DNA of 31,019 nt from UBA4644 sp964541085 (lineage in GTDB: Bacteria > Bacillota > Clostridia > Oscillospirales > Butyricicoccaceae): NCBI GenBank assembly GCA_964541085.1, contig CAZIPA010000022.1, forward strand, positions 1 through 31,019. Direction: 5' to 3'. Below, in pieces: positions 29,457-31,019 of the stretch. Position numbers and translations under genes: made by a program. Below the pieces are notes generated by a model that saw nothing but the letters and a program-made list of their open reading frames with translations, searched no databases and was not told where the DNA came from. Within the stretch, counting starts at the first letter, position 1. Every line of letters begins with the position of its first letter.

Positions 29457-29485
29457 CCCCTGCCGTGAAAACGGCAGGGGATTTT
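29457..29485 (+). terminator. Terminator after tuf
   Basis: Perfect 10-bp arms cccctgccgt (29457-29466) and acggcagggg (29471-29480) with a GAAA loop are followed by atttt, 18 nt after the tuf stop. Confidence 0.9.
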
Positions 29486-29611
29486 ACTGCGCAAGTGGGG
29501 AAGAAGCGGCTTTTTTCTCCGCACTCGCCGGGCGTTTGCGTCAAAATGATGCAAAGCTTCCCGGAAAAACAGAAAATTTGTGACGGAATCTTAAAGCATG
29601 GAATAAAGCTC

Positions 29612-29640
29612 TTGCATTTTTACGCAATCAATGATAAGAT
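29612..29640 (+). promoter_or_regulatory. Promoter of the BMP-family lipoprotein gene
   Basis: TTGCAT (29612-29617), a 17-bp spacer and TAAGAT (29635-29640) lie 75 nt before the start codon. It is a moderate match in an otherwise gene-free 277-bp interval after tuf. Confidence 0.55.
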
Positions 29641-29715
29641 ATCCTTGCTACAATTCCTGCCATTCGGAAAGAATGGTAAAAGTACATTCGTACAAAATTA
29701 GAGGAGGAAAACAAC

Positions 29716-30867
29716 ATGAAAAAGTTTCTGGCTCTGCTGCTTTCTGCCATGATGATTCTGGCCCTGGCAGCTGGCTGCGGTGAGAGCAACACCAACGGAA
29801 ACAACCAGAGCACTGTCAGCGCAGATGACATCAAGGATGAAATGACTTCCGATGATGGCACCTATGAAATCGCCTTTATCACCGATGTGGGCGCTCTGAA
29901 GGACAAGTCCTTCAACCAGGGCACCTACGATGGCGTGAAGCTCTATGCCAACGCCAACAACAAGACCTACAAGTACTATCAGCCCGCCAATGACACCCAG
30001 GCCAGCGACGACGATCGCTATGACGCCATGGTTGCTGCCGCCAACAACGGCGCTAAAGTCATTGTCTGCGCCGGCTTCATGCAGGGCAACGCTCTGTCCA
30101 AGGCCGCTGCGGAATTCCCCGATGTGGACTTCATCTTCATCGATGGTAACGCTGTTGCTGATGCCAATGGCAATATCCTGAACAATGTTGCCGGTATCAT
30201 CTTCCAGGAAGAGCAGTGCGGCTATCTGGCCGGTTACGCTGTTGTCAAGGAAGGCTATGAGGCTCTGGGCTTCGCCGGCGGCGGCGGCGGCACCAACCCT
30301 GCCTGCTGCCGTTATGGCTATGGCTTCGTTCAGGGCGCCAATGACGCTGCGAAGGAAATGGGTAAGAACATCACTGTCAACTACACCTGGCAGTATGGTG
30401 CCAACTTCTCCGCTTCTCCCGAGCTGCAGGCTATGATGAGCGGCTGGTATGAGCAGGGCACTGAGATCGTGTTCGCCTGCGGCGGCTCCATCTTCCAGTC
30501 CATCTCCGCCGCTGCCGCTGAGAACGATGGCAAGGTCGTGGGCGTGGATGTTGACCAGTCCTTTGATTCTGCCACCGTCGTGACCTCCGCCATGAAGGGT
30601 CTGTCCTCTTCTGTCGAGTGGGCTCTGGCCAAGGTTTATGCCGACCAGTTCTCCGAGATCGGCGGCAAGGACACCGCTCTGGGCGCCAAGGATAACTCTG
30701 TCGGTCTGCCCACCGCTACCTGGTCCATGACCAACTTCACCGTGGACAACTACAACACCCTGTTCAACGACATCGTCGCTGGCAAGGTGGCCATTGATAA
30801 CACCGCTCTGGAAGCTGATGCTATCGCCAGCGTGGCGTTCTCCAATGTGACCGTGAACTATCAGTAA
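29716..30867 (+). CDS. BMP-family ABC transporter substrate-binding lipoprotein
   Basis: Encodes 383 residues; GAGGAGG precedes ATG 29716. A lipoprotein signal peptide (MKKFLALLLSAMMILALAAG) ends in the lipobox LAAGC, with the lipidated cysteine at residue 21. A short acidic linker leads into the Bmp/Med/PnrA fold: EIAFITDVGALKDKSFNQGT near the start of the domain, AKVIVCAGFMQGNALSKAA, FIFIDGN, VAGIIFQEEQCGYLAGYAVV, GFAGGGGGTNPACCRYGYGF, VFACGGSIFQSISAAAAEN and VVGVDVDQ. Family members with known ligands bind nucleosides, mainly purine nucleosides, and feed them to an ABC permease. The ATPase and permease genes are not within the window; downstream is a terminator, so they may lie elsewhere. 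Confidence 0.92.
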   Translation: MKKFLALLLSAMMILALAAGCGESNTNGNNQSTVSADDIKDEMTSDDGTYEIAFITDVGALKDKSFNQGTYDGVKLYANANNKTYKYYQPANDTQASDDDRYDAMVAAANNGAKVIVCAGFMQGNALSKAAAEFPDVDFIFIDGNAVADANGNILNNVAGIIFQEEQCGYLAGYAVVKEGYEALGFAGGGGGTNPACCRYGYGFVQGANDAAKEMGKNITVNYTWQYGANFSASPELQAMMSGWYEQGTEIVFACGGSIFQSISAAAAENDGKVVGVDVDQSFDSATVVTSAMKGLSSSVEWALAKVYADQFSEIGGKDTALGAKDNSVGLPTATWSMTNFTVDNYNTLFNDIVAGKVAIDNTALEADAIASVAFSNVTVNYQ

Positions 30868-30892
30868 GCTCACAACACAACCAAACAGCATT

Positions 30893-30923
30893 GCCCCGCC
30901 GGAATCTCCCGGCGGGGCTTTTT
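30893..30923 (+). terminator. Terminator after the BMP lipoprotein gene
   Basis: Perfect 10-bp arms gccccgccgg (30893-30902) and ccggcggggc (30909-30918) are followed by five T, 25 nt after the stop codon. Confidence 0.95.
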
Positions 30924-31019
30924 CTCCTGCCTGAAAGCATGAAAAAACACCGGCATGGATATCATGCTGCACTTGTCAAGAAAAAGTAGACACTAAAAAA
31001 GCAAAACTACACGAAGCCC

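Overview
The window looks like a contig from a gut-type Firmicute of the class Clostridia, probably order Oscillospirales. This is inferred from strong AGGAGG ribosome sites, GC-rich third codon positions, the Firmicutes-type RpoB/RpoC, the rpoB-rpoC-rpsL-rpsG-fusA-tuf order and a BMP-family lipoprotein. No 16S gene is present, so genus is not assigned.

Region 1 (1-1160) holds a minus-strand fragment of a cysteine-containing surface protein made of 78-bp (26-residue) HDW repeats. It runs off the left edge and is cut at its 5' end where it abuts a plus-strand phage gene at about 1150-1165. This is either a rearrangement or an assembly chimera.

Region 2 (1150-11100) is the late end of a prophage and contains a complete diversity-generating retroelement (DGR). 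A tail-fibre-like target protein (2210-4009) ends in a DUF6273/C-type-lectin-like domain whose last 42 codons are the variable repeat (VR, 3875-4000). The next parts are two GNRA-loop hairpins, an Avd-like accessory gene (4162-4629), the adenine-rich template repeat (TR, 4661-4786), a 313-nt non-coding spacer and a DGR-type reverse transcriptase (5100-6350). VR and TR align without gaps over 126 bp. They differ at 15 sites, and 14 of these are adenines in TR, the signature of adenine mutagenesis. Small phage genes follow, then a lysis cassette (XhlA-like protein, membrane protein, three-domain endolysin, holin-like protein) and a bidirectional terminator. A minus-strand cargo gene encoding a divergent HDW-repeat protein with an Ada-like zinc-binding tail closes the region. 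The DGR would diversify the phage's receptor-binding tip while the lysis genes release progeny.

Region 3 (11100-13080) has an XRE regulator with a half-site-rich upstream region, an IS30-family insertion sequence, and tRNA-Ala(CGC) with its own promoter and terminator.

Region 4 (13120-16960) is chromosomal. A minus-strand operon of nrdR, a C39-like papain-fold peptidase and a membrane protein is divergent from a two-gene operon of an unknown helical protein and an ArsR/DUF2087 regulator.

Region 5 (17089-31019) is the core transcription/translation cluster: rpoB, rpoC, then rpsL, rpsG, fusA and tuf from a separate consensus promoter. After a terminator comes a BMP-family nucleoside-binding lipoprotein gene. 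The last ~100 bp contain no gene.
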